Source: Acidobacteriota bacterium (lineage in GTDB: Bacteria > Acidobacteriota > Vicinamibacteria > Vicinamibacterales > 2-12-FULL-66-21). Taken from it: 12,792 nt of DNA. The stretch covers positions 1-12,792 of the forward strand of contig JABFWM010000645.1 in the NCBI GenBank assembly GCA_013362195.1. The letters are read 5' to 3'. Under the pieces are notes generated by a model, which saw only the letters and a list, made by a program, of their open reading frames with translations, was not told the DNA's origin and did not search any database. The position numbers and the translations under genes are program-made. Below, piece after piece: positions 1 to 6,322 of the stretch (positions are counted from its first letter, which is position 1; the number at the start of each line of letters is the position of its first letter).

Positions 1-413
1 TGATGAACGATGTGGTTCAGGAACATCTGGCGGTAGGCGAGGAAGCGCGTTCCCTCGAACAGCGTCTTTCCCTGAAGCGACAGTTTCCACGGCTCGGTCC
101 AGGCCTCGTCGCGGATGTTCTGCAGCGCCGTCCGCACCTTGGCCGCGCCTTCGTCGAACACGCGCACGAGCTGCTCGGCGGACTCGAAAGGCAGCGGCGT
201 ATACCTCCGCTGCGAAAAGTCGAGGCCCGGCTCCGTCAGCACCGTGAAGCCAAAGCCGCCGAGTTCCGCGACGTGCGGCGCAAGTCTGCCGAGCGGCATG
301 GACTTCGTGTGAGGTGCGAAGTCGGTGCGCGCCGACGGCACGCGCTCGAGCGTCTTGCGCGTCTTCTTCATTTCTTCGTCGAATTCCGCCAGGAGCAGCT
401 CGCTGATCTTCAT
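1..413 (-). CDS. DinB-family protein, 3' end cut by window edge
   Basis: The 137 visible residues begin MKISELLLAEFDEEMKKTRK and fit the four-helix DinB / DinB-like superfamily, whose members are usually 150-170 residues, so only a short C-terminal tail is missing. The family typically binds a metal through three histidines. Here His47 (in LAPHVAEL) and His134 (in LNHIVH) fit the first two, and the partial codon CA at the edge probably supplies the next His of an NHIVHH motif. Many DinB-like proteins are thiol-dependent transferases or stress-induced proteins of unknown substrate, and no exact reaction can be named here. The ATG at 411-413 is supported by GGAG eight bases upstream and by a good promoter just beyond it. 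The protein has no signal peptide and should be cytosolic. The gene is divergent from the exported-protein operon at 633. Family assignment is fairly secure; function is open. Confidence 0.8.
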   Translation of the reverse strand, partial: MKISELLLAEFDEEMKKTRKTLERVPSARTDFAPHTKSMPLGRLAPHVAELGGFGFTVLTEPGLDFSQRRYTPLPFESAEQLVRVFDEGAAKVRTALQNIRDEAWTEPWKLSLQGKTLFEGTRFLAYRQMFLNHIVH

Positions 414-434
414 CGTGGAATCTCCATGTCCGCC

Positions 435-462
435 ATTGTATCCGTGCGGCGCGGCGTGTCGA
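435..462 (-). promoter_or_regulatory. Sigma70-type promoter of the DinB-family gene
   Basis: Reading the minus strand, TCGACA (457-462; 5 of 6 match to TTGACA) is followed by a 16-base spacer and TACAAT (435-440; 5 of 6 match to TATAAT). The predicted transcript start near 428 gives a leader of about 15 bases that carries the GGAG ribosome binding site. Position and spacing agree with the start chosen at 413. This is inferred from consensus matching only. Confidence 0.5.
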
Positions 463-632
463 CCGGCGGATGGCCTCGCGAGCGACCGCGTGCGGGCGAT
501 GTCCGTACGCACGCCGCCGGCGCGCCAGCGCGAGCCATTGGTACCTGACGTGTGATGAAAGTCGTCGGCTCGCGAACCCACAACTGACGGCGTCCGCCGC
601 TCGTCTAATCCCATACGCGACCGTGAGGATCG

Positions 633-1289
633 ATGACGCGCGCTCACACCACGTCGACCGCTCTCCGCCCGTGGTGCGGCGCCCTGCTCGTGTGCAGCGC
701 CTTGTCACGCGTTGTCTCGGCGCCGGTATCGGCGCAGTCGCACTCCCCCTCCGCTGAGAGCGTTCAGCCGTCGCGCTTCGTCCCCCGACACAGCGGGAAC
801 GCCGCCCGGGTGTATACGGACGACGCGGATGCGGCGCCCCAGTTCAACGACGTGCGGCTTTCGCCGAACGTCCTGATTTCTCCCGCCCTGCAGCCCGCCG
901 TCGCCGCCATGCTGAGGGATTCGGTGACGTTCCGGCGGCAGTGCGCGCGGCTTGCCGGGTCTCATTCGATCGTCATCACCGTCGACGACGCGGTGATTCC
1001 GGACCGCGCGCCATTTCGCGCCGCAACCGAGTTCACGGTCGATCCGCAGGGCCGGATGCTCGCGCGCGTGCGAATTGGTTCGAGGGTGGATCTGGAGGAG
1101 AAGATCGCTCACGAGTTCGAACACATCATCGAACAGCTCGACGGGGTGGATCTCCCGTCGCTGGCGCGCCGCGCGACCGCGGGCGTCCACACGGTCCACG
1201 ACGAGGGCCACTTCGAGACGGAACGTGCGATTGCGGTCGGACGGCAGGTGGTGCGGGAGATCCGTTCCGCCGGAGGACACGGCCGGTAG
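633..1289 (+). CDS. Exported protein with HExxH zinc-site motif, putative metallopeptidase-like
   Basis: A 218-residue protein. The N-terminus carries a basic start (MTRAHTTSTALR), a hydrophobic core around residues 14-25 and a likely signal peptidase site near VSA30 or SAQ35, so export is expected. The middle is unremarkable to residue about 155. Then comes HEFEH at 160-164, an HExxH motif that in gluzincin/metzincin-type proteins gives two zinc histidines and the catalytic glutamate. It lies in a helix-like stretch (EEKIAHEFEHIIEQLDGVDL). About 30 residues later, FETERA (194-199) could provide a third, acidic ligand (Glu195 or Glu197), as in gluzincins. I do not recognise the family precisely, and proteolytic activity is inference. 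The ATG at 633 has GAGG four bases upstream. The propeller gene follows 20 bases after the stop, so the two probably form an operon. The alternative is a non-catalytic exported protein of unknown role. Confidence 0.65.
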   Translation: MTRAHTTSTALRPWCGALLVCSALSRVVSAPVSAQSHSPSAESVQPSRFVPRHSGNAARVYTDDADAAPQFNDVRLSPNVLISPALQPAVAAMLRDSVTFRRQCARLAGSHSIVITVDDAVIPDRAPFRAATEFTVDPQGRMLARVRIGSRVDLEEKIAHEFEHIIEQLDGVDLPSLARRATAGVHTVHDEGHFETERAIAVGRQVVREIRSAGGHGR

Positions 1290-1309
1290 GCGCCACGGAG
1301 CGGCCGCAC

Positions 1310-2641
1310 ATGCACGACCGACCGGCCCTCGCCCTGGCGGCCATCGTCGGAGCCTTCAGCCTTTCGACGCAGGACGTCGTCCTGCTGACGGTGCGACAGC
1401 AGGATCGGTACTCCTCTCCCGCGGATGTCCCGTCCTCTTCCGTGAGCGCCGACGGACGCTTCGTCGCGTTCGCGTCGTTCGCGAGGCTGGTCCCGGCGGA
1501 TACGAACACCCATCGCGATATCTACGTGCTCGACCGCAGCACGGGATCCGTTTCCATCGAGTCACTGGGCGACGGCGCCGACGCGGCGGACCAGGACAGC
1601 ATGTGGCCGCGCATCGCCGACGACGGCCGCCGGCTGGTGTACGAAACCCTGCAGGCGCAAGCGGATGGCCGTGTGATCCGCGTGATCGCGCTGCGTGACC
1701 GCCGGCTCGCCACCACCCGCATCGTGCAGCGTGGCAGCGAGCCGCCGAACGGGAGCAGCCGTGAGCCCGCGATCAGCGGCGACGGCCGTATCGTGGTGTT
1801 CTCGTCGTGCGCGACCAACCTGGCCGATGGGTTCGACGCCAACGGGCACGGCGAGGACGTGTATGCGTTCGATGTCGCCGCCAATCGATTCGAACGGACC
1901 AGCGTGCGAGTCGACGGCCTGCAGCCGGCGACGGGAGCGAGCTTTGCCGCGAGTGTGAGCCGAGACGGGAGATACGTCGCCTTCACCTCGACGTCGGACC
2001 TGGAGCCGCCGTTCGAGGCCCCGCGGCGGGCGATGCCGACGAGAAACACGGTGTACGTGCGCGATCGAGACGCGCACGTGACTACGCGGGTCAGCGTTGG
2101 CCGTGACGGCGCCGCGGCCAACGGGACGAGCTTCGGCGGTGCGATCAGCGGGGACGGCGCGTACGTCGCCTTCGTGTCGGACGCCTCCAATCTGGTGGCC
2201 CATGACGCGAACGGCCTGGAAGACGTTTTTCTCTACGACATGCGATCGCGCCGCACGGTGCTCCTGAGCCGCGGCCTGTCCGGCGGCTCGGCAAACGGAC
2301 GGAGCAGGAACCCGGCCATCGATGCCCACGGAGTCCACGTCGCGTTTCAGTCGGAGGCGTCAAATCTCACGTGCGCGGACAGATGTCCGGGCGGCAGCCG
2401 GGACATCAACCTGCTGTCGGATGTGTTTCTCTACAACCGCGCGGCAGGTGCGGTTCGCCGCCTCAGTACCGGCCGGCACGCGTGGCTGGATCCGAGCGGC
2501 GGCGCGGCCATCAACGGCACGGGTGATGTCGTGGCCTTCTCGTCGCGTCATCCGATTGACGCGGACGACACGAACAACGACTTCGATCTGTTCATCTGGA
2601 TCTCGGAAGCGGTCGAGCACCCGGGGCAGCCGCTCCGCTAG
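1310..2641 (+). CDS. Exported seven-repeat PD40/TolB-like beta-propeller protein
   Basis: A 443-residue protein. A short hydrophobic N-terminus (ALALAAIVGAFSLS, residues 6-19) looks like a signal sequence. The rest is a run of seven related units of 45-70 residues, each with a core like 'ISGDGRYVAF.S....L...DAN...DVFLYD'. Recognisable cores start near residues 43 (VSADGRFVAF), 100 (degenerate, IADDGRRLVY), 154 (ISGDGRIVVF), 215 (VSRDGRYVAF), 279 (ISGDGAYVAF), 336 (IDAHGVHVAF) and 400 (INGTGDVVAF). Seven units suit a closed seven-bladed TolB/PD40 propeller. The Asp/Asn-rich turns (DTNTHRD, DANGHGED, DTNNDFD) may bind calcium. No catalytic domain follows, so a binding or scaffolding role in the periplasm or outside the cell is likely. 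Longer upstream starts in this frame overlap the previous gene. The ATG at 1310 is preferred because GGAG lies nine bases upstream and the signal sequence follows directly. Confidence 0.78.
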   Translation: MHDRPALALAAIVGAFSLSTQDVVLLTVRQQDRYSSPADVPSSSVSADGRFVAFASFARLVPADTNTHRDIYVLDRSTGSVSIESLGDGADAADQDSMWPRIADDGRRLVYETLQAQADGRVIRVIALRDRRLATTRIVQRGSEPPNGSSREPAISGDGRIVVFSSCATNLADGFDANGHGEDVYAFDVAANRFERTSVRVDGLQPATGASFAASVSRDGRYVAFTSTSDLEPPFEAPRRAMPTRNTVYVRDRDAHVTTRVSVGRDGAAANGTSFGGAISGDGAYVAFVSDASNLVAHDANGLEDVFLYDMRSRRTVLLSRGLSGGSANGRSRNPAIDAHGVHVAFQSEASNLTCADRCPGGSRDINLLSDVFLYNRAAGAVRRLSTGRHAWLDPSGGAAINGTGDVVAFSSRHPIDADDTNNDFDLFIWISEAVEHPGQPLR

Positions 2642-2879
2642 ACCTGATCCCCGGCACGTGATACCATCGTGTGTCGGATTGTTCACGCGCTCTGCTGTTG
2701 GTAGGCGTTCCGAGTCCTTCCTGGCTCGCTTCTCCTCGATTCCCCAGCTACGAAACGAAATCCGCCCGGAGCTCGCGCTCCGCTGCAGGGATGCCGGTGT
2801 GGCGTCGCCTGCGTCCACCGCGCTGAGGCGCGGCCACGTTGCGAGTACGGACGCACGTGGTGACTTCAGGAGACTGTCC

Positions 2880-4145
2880 ATGTCGTTTTCGGAGCTGGGT
2901 CTTGCGTCCTCCTTGTGTACGCGCCTTGTTGAAATGGGATATGCGGAGCCGACGCCGGTCCAGGCCGCGTCGATTCCGCTCGTTCTTCGCGGCGCCGATC
3001 TCGTTGCGCGCGCCCAGACGGGTACGGGCAAGACGGCCGCATTCGGGCTGCCGATGGTGCAGCGCCTCCTCTCGTCGGGGCATGGCCGACGCACCACGAG
3101 CAAGCCGTTCGGCCTCGTGCTGGTGCCGACGCGGGAGTTGGCGCTTCAGGTCCAAGGCGCGCTCGCGCAATACGGAGCGCCCGCAGGGCTGCGGGTCGCC
3201 CATGTCTTCGGCGGCGTGCCGATGTCCGCTCAGGTGAGGTCGCTGAAACAGGGCGCTGACATCGTGGTCGCGACGCCCGGGCGGCTCATCGACCATCTGC
3301 AGCGGCGAACGATCGATCTGTCAGCGGTGGCGATCCTCGTGCTCGACGAGGCCGACCGGATGCTCGACATGGGTTTCCTGCCGCCGCTGCGCCGCATCCT
3401 GCTGGCGGTACCGCCGTCCCGGCAGACGCTGCTCTTCTCTGCCACGCTCTCTGCCGCCGTCGCGCGGCTCTCGACGGAGTTCACCCGCGATCCGCTGCGG
3501 GTCGATGTCTCGCCGGCCAATCCCGTCGCGCCGACGATCACGCACCGGATGCATCCGGTGGACACCGGCGGCAAGCGCGCCCTGCTCCTCCACGTGCTGA
3601 CGCAGCGGCCCGTGGGTCAGGCCCTGGTGTTCTGCAGGACGAAGCGCGGCGCCGATCGTGTCGGCGAGCACCTCAACTCGGCTGGCATCAGGGCGGCCGT
3701 CATTCACGGCAACAAGACGCAGGGCGCCCGCACGTCGTCGCTCGCGGACTTCAGGAACGGGCGGATCAGCGTCCTGGTCGCGACCGACATCGCCGCGCGG
3801 GGGCTCGACATCGCGCAACTCCCGCTCGTCGTCAACTACGACCTTCCGCTCGTCGCCGAAGACTACGTCCATCGCGTGGGCCGGACCGGCCGTGCCGGCG
3901 CGGCGGGACGCGCGATCTCCCTGGTGACGACGGCGGAACGGCCGCTGCTGCGCGACATCGAGCGGCTGTTGTCAGCGCCGGTCGAACACGTCTCGATCGC
4001 CGGATTCGAGACGAGCGCGGCCAGGGAACCGCGGCACGACCCCGGCGCCGCGGCGCGGCGCGTCCCTCGACGTGGGTTCTTCGGCGCGCGCGGCCCGCGA
4101 CCGACTCGTCACCCACGCGCCGGCCGCGCGAGCTACGCAGGCTGA
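2880..4145 (+). CDS. rhlE: DEAD-box ATP-dependent RNA helicase, RhlE type
   Basis: A 421-residue cytosolic helicase that unwinds short RNA duplexes using ATP, typically in ribosome assembly, mRNA decay or cold adaptation. All diagnostic motifs are present in order: Q motif (Phe3 to Gln28), motif I AQTGTGKT (45-52), Ia PTRELALQ (83-90), Ib TPGR (132-135), II DEAD (156-159), III SAT (187-189), IV LVFCRTKRGAD (249-259), V ATDIAARGLDI (301-311) and VI HRVGRTGR (331-338). After residue 370 a short basic Arg/Gly/Pro tail (about 50 residues) is the usual RNA-binding extension. It is shorter than in some RhlE proteins. The open frame continues far upstream, but the ATG at 2880 has AGGAG seven bases before it and begins exactly at the family N-terminus (MSFSELGL). 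The 238-base gap before it holds only a weak promoter match (TAGACC at 2639-2644, 17 bases, TACCAT at 2662-2667) and a small hairpin at 2767-2782. The symbol is by family resemblance. Confidence 0.93.
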   Translation: MSFSELGLASSLCTRLVEMGYAEPTPVQAASIPLVLRGADLVARAQTGTGKTAAFGLPMVQRLLSSGHGRRTTSKPFGLVLVPTRELALQVQGALAQYGAPAGLRVAHVFGGVPMSAQVRSLKQGADIVVATPGRLIDHLQRRTIDLSAVAILVLDEADRMLDMGFLPPLRRILLAVPPSRQTLLFSATLSAAVARLSTEFTRDPLRVDVSPANPVAPTITHRMHPVDTGGKRALLLHVLTQRPVGQALVFCRTKRGADRVGEHLNSAGIRAAVIHGNKTQGARTSSLADFRNGRISVLVATDIAARGLDIAQLPLVVNYDLPLVAEDYVHRVGRTGRAGAAGRAISLVTTAERPLLRDIERLLSAPVEHVSIAGFETSAAREPRHDPGAAARRVPRRGFFGARGPRPTRHPRAGRASYAG

Positions 4146-4328
4146 TTCCCTGCTCGATCCGGGCGCCGGTCCAAAAAACCAGCCACAAGGCCAGTCCGGT
4201 GGTGGCTCGGGCGCAGGCAATGTACGCTAGACTACGTCCGCCCGCCAGACTGGTGCCTCGCCATCCGTGACGTCGCCTCAGCCTCCGAGCTCCGGCAGCC
4301 GCAATCGCTACCGTGAAGGAGCGTGACG

Positions 4329-4517
4329 ATGTCGACCTCGTGGTCTCCCGAACACATCGCGCTCGTTCACGATGACGTGCGACGTCTGGTTCAACGCTCC
4401 GCCGACCATCACGCGCAGCTTCCGGCGCTCGTAGGAGCCGCAGAGGGGAGATGTACGGGACGCGCCGCATCATTGGTCGCTCGTGACCTGGGCGTGAGGC
4501 GAAGCAGCGAGGAATGA
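4329..4517 (+). CDS. Possible small protein (62 residues) coupled to the radical SAM gene
   Basis: This short frame starts at an ATG with a strong ribosome binding site, AAGGAG at 4316-4321, seven bases upstream. It ends in TGA at 4515-4517, overlapping an ATG at 4514 and lying five bases before the preferred radical SAM start at 4523. The product starts MSTSWSPEHIALVHDDVRRL, is hydrophilic and charged, has a His-rich patch (SADHHAQLP), one Cys near residue 43 and no signal or membrane segment. I recognise no family. Third-base GC is moderate in the first half and poorer in the second, so coding status is uncertain. It could be a genuine small partner or precursor peptide, a translated leader that couples translation into the enzyme, or chance. 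The 183 bases before it (4146-4328) show no gene; a TAGACT-like -10 at about 4228 has no convincing -35. Confidence 0.35.
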   Translation: MSTSWSPEHIALVHDDVRRLVQRSADHHAQLPALVGAAEGRCTGRAASLVARDLGVRRSSEE

Positions 4518-4522
4518 GCGAT

Positions 4523-6058
4523 ATGCCTGTCCATCTGGTCAACCCGAGTCATTTGTCGTTCGGCGTCGGCGTCATCACGCCGCGCTGGCTGTTCGTCCTC
4601 GCAGCGGCAACACCGTCGGGGTATGGGCGACCGGAGATTACGGACGAAACGCTGGAGCCGTTCGACATCGAGCGCGTGCAGGCCGGCGACATTGTCGGGA
4701 TCGGCATCCACACCGGCAACGCGCTTCGTGGCTACGAGATCGGCACGCGGGCGCGGGCGCGCGGCGCGACGGTCGTGTTCGGCGGCATTCACGCCACGCT
4801 GTATCCACAGGAGGCGCACGAGCTCGGCGGCGCGCACGCCGTCGTCCGCGGCGACGGCGACATCATCTGGCCCGTCGTCCTCGACGATGCACGCCGCGGC
4901 AACCTGCAGCGGACCTACGAGGGTGGCCGCATCGATGGGGATCGATTTCTGCCGGCGCGCTGGGATCTGCTGCCAGAGGGCCGCTACATGTGGGGCTCGG
5001 TACAAACCGTTCGCGGCTGCCCGAAGCACTGTTCGTTCTGTTCGGTGTGGCGAACCGACGGGCAGAAGCCGCGCCAGCGCGCGGTGAACGCGGTCGTCAC
5101 CGAGCTGCTCGAGCTGCGTCGCCGCGGCTTCCGGTTCGTGGCGCTGGCCGACGACAACTTCTACCCCGTGACCCTGACCGATCTGCGGATGGCAGAGCGT
5201 CAAGGCAACGTCGCACGCCTCGAGCAGCTGCGCGCGCTGCGGGCGGAGCGGTTCGAGCTGATGGAGCGGCTGGCACAGTTGCCGCCCGACATGGTGTTCT
5301 TCACGCAAATCACGATGGAGGCCGCCGAGGACGCGGCGTTCCTCGACGCGATGCGGCGGGCGAACATCAAGGGGGCCCTCGTCGGGATCGAGGCGGTCAC
5401 ACCCGAGGGCCTGAAGGACGTCTACAAGAACTTCAACGACTTCGGCGACGCGCTCGTGCAACGGCTCCGTAAGTTTCGTGAGCACGGCGTCCACGTCCTG
5501 GGGTCGTTCATTTTCGGACTGCCAAGCGATCGCCCGTCGACGTTCGATGCGACCGCGGAGGTGGCAGAGCGCGCCGGGCTCGCCTTCGCTCAGTTCGTGA
5601 TGCTGACCCCGTACCCGGGCACGGTCGATTTCGACGCCTGGGAGAAGAGCGTCGGAGCGCACGCCGTCCAGGTCGGCGGAATTCCCATTACGCGTCACTG
5701 GCTCATCCCGCAGGCACAACGGCCGAAGGTGTACTCGCCGCATCCGGTGATGACCCCCGACGAGATTCGCGCGAGAACGCAGGCCGTGTGGGACCGCTTC
5801 TACAGCCTTCGCGGCATCTGGGCACGTTCGCGATGCACCGACACGCTTCGCGCACGCCTCGCGTTCGTCGTGATCTCGAAGCTGTACCGCCAGATGTATG
5901 CGAATACGGGCATCGCGACCGACAGCGCGCGCGTGAACCGCGCCACGCGATGGGCTCGTCTCATCGCGCGGCCCTGCCGCCGCCTGTTCGTTGCGCGGCC
6001 GCTGCCGAACCTGACGCACGCCGCGCCGCAAGCGAGCGGAACGACCCCGGTATCCTGA
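4523..6058 (+). CDS. B12-binding-type radical SAM protein of unknown substrate
   Basis: A 511-residue protein. Residues 1-150 form a Rossmann-like domain of the type found in cobalamin-dependent radical SAM enzymes (HLVNPSH strand, VGIGIH, FGGIHATLYPQEA, VVRGDGD). The classical cobalamin motif DxHxxG is absent. A radical SAM core follows, with the cluster-binding Cys166, Cys170 and Cys173 in CPKHCSFC and downstream elements such as ALADDNFYPV (206-215), ALVGIEAVTPEG (285-296) and HVLGSFIFGLPSD (324-336). This should cleave S-adenosylmethionine with a 4Fe-4S cluster. The C-terminal 130 residues are basic, with a WDRFYSLR segment. The architecture resembles HpnJ/HpnP-like and related enzymes, but no substrate can be named. 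Two starts are possible: ATG 4514, overlapping the small frame, and ATG 4523, which has GAGGA nine bases upstream and begins at the family-like MPVHLVNPSH. I prefer the latter. Confidence 0.85.
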   Translation: MPVHLVNPSHLSFGVGVITPRWLFVLAAATPSGYGRPEITDETLEPFDIERVQAGDIVGIGIHTGNALRGYEIGTRARARGATVVFGGIHATLYPQEAHELGGAHAVVRGDGDIIWPVVLDDARRGNLQRTYEGGRIDGDRFLPARWDLLPEGRYMWGSVQTVRGCPKHCSFCSVWRTDGQKPRQRAVNAVVTELLELRRRGFRFVALADDNFYPVTLTDLRMAERQGNVARLEQLRALRAERFELMERLAQLPPDMVFFTQITMEAAEDAAFLDAMRRANIKGALVGIEAVTPEGLKDVYKNFNDFGDALVQRLRKFREHGVHVLGSFIFGLPSDRPSTFDATAEVAERAGLAFAQFVMLTPYPGTVDFDAWEKSVGAHAVQVGGIPITRHWLIPQAQRPKVYSPHPVMTPDEIRARTQAVWDRFYSLRGIWARSRCTDTLRARLAFVVISKLYRQMYANTGIATDSARVNRATRWARLIARPCRRLFVARPLPNLTHAAPQASGTTPVS

Positions 6059-6108
6059 CGCGTCCCGCTCGCCTCGCCGCCGCTGCGCGCATCCATCGGA
6101 TCACCCGA

Positions 6109-6149
6109 CCGCGCGCCGCTTGACGCGCGGCCGATCAGAACTCTGGATT
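6109..6149 (+). promoter_or_regulatory. Candidate promoter with -35 inside an inverted repeat
   Basis: TTGACG (6120-6125) matches the -35 consensus at 5 of 6 positions. About 18 bases later TGGATT (6144-6149) is a weak -10. The -35 lies inside a perfect 7-bp inverted repeat: CCGCGCG (6109-6115), eight bases, CGCGCGG (6124-6130). The repeat lies about 50 bases after the radical SAM stop and lacks a T-run, so it could be a transcript-end hairpin, an operator over the promoter, or both. Start of transcription would be near 6156. Confidence 0.3.
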
Positions 6150-6322
6150 AACCCACCTGTTTCGCGCCGCGACGTACGATGGCGATACTTGCAGGATGAG
6201 AATGGCTCCGGTCGTGGGCACACCGATGACCGGGGCGCCTCGCCGCTCGCGCGACTGGAGCCGCCCGATGCGGTGTCGGCCCGCTCAGTCCATGCGGGCA
6301 AGGCCCTTGCTCCGCTTGCCTG
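6150..6322 (+). promoter_or_regulatory. Structured leader upstream of the KimA-like permease
   Basis: No convincing gene lies here. Two incompatible helices can be drawn by eye. Helix A pairs 6205-6213 with 6228-6236 (9 bp, one G-U). Helix B pairs 6204-6214 with 6252-6262 (11 bp, one G-U) and uses nearly the same left strand. A third hairpin, GCCCGC (6279-6284) with GCGGGC (6294-6299), lies about 25 bases before the GTG start. Competing helices in a long leader are typical of RNA switches. The KimA gene of Bacillus is under a c-di-AMP riboswitch, but I do not see that riboswitch's conserved sequence here. This is a structural inference only. Confidence 0.3.

Noticed and set aside
3..548. Plus-strand frame over the DinB gene
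   Set aside because: The minus strand encodes a coherent DinB protein with promoter and ribosome binding site; the plus product is Arg/Glu-rich and runs through the promoter.
4173..4207. Hairpin AGCCAC/GTGGCT followed by TTTTTT on the minus strand, resembling an intrinsic terminator
   Set aside because: The loop is 15 bases, and no minus-strand gene lies upstream that would need it. It could stop antisense transcription, but nothing supports that.
4409..6031. Long minus-strand open frame opposite the radical SAM gene (540 codons)
   Set aside because: It is antisense to a gene with clear family motifs, its product is Arg/His/Gln-rich low-complexity sequence, and it arises from high GC at third positions.
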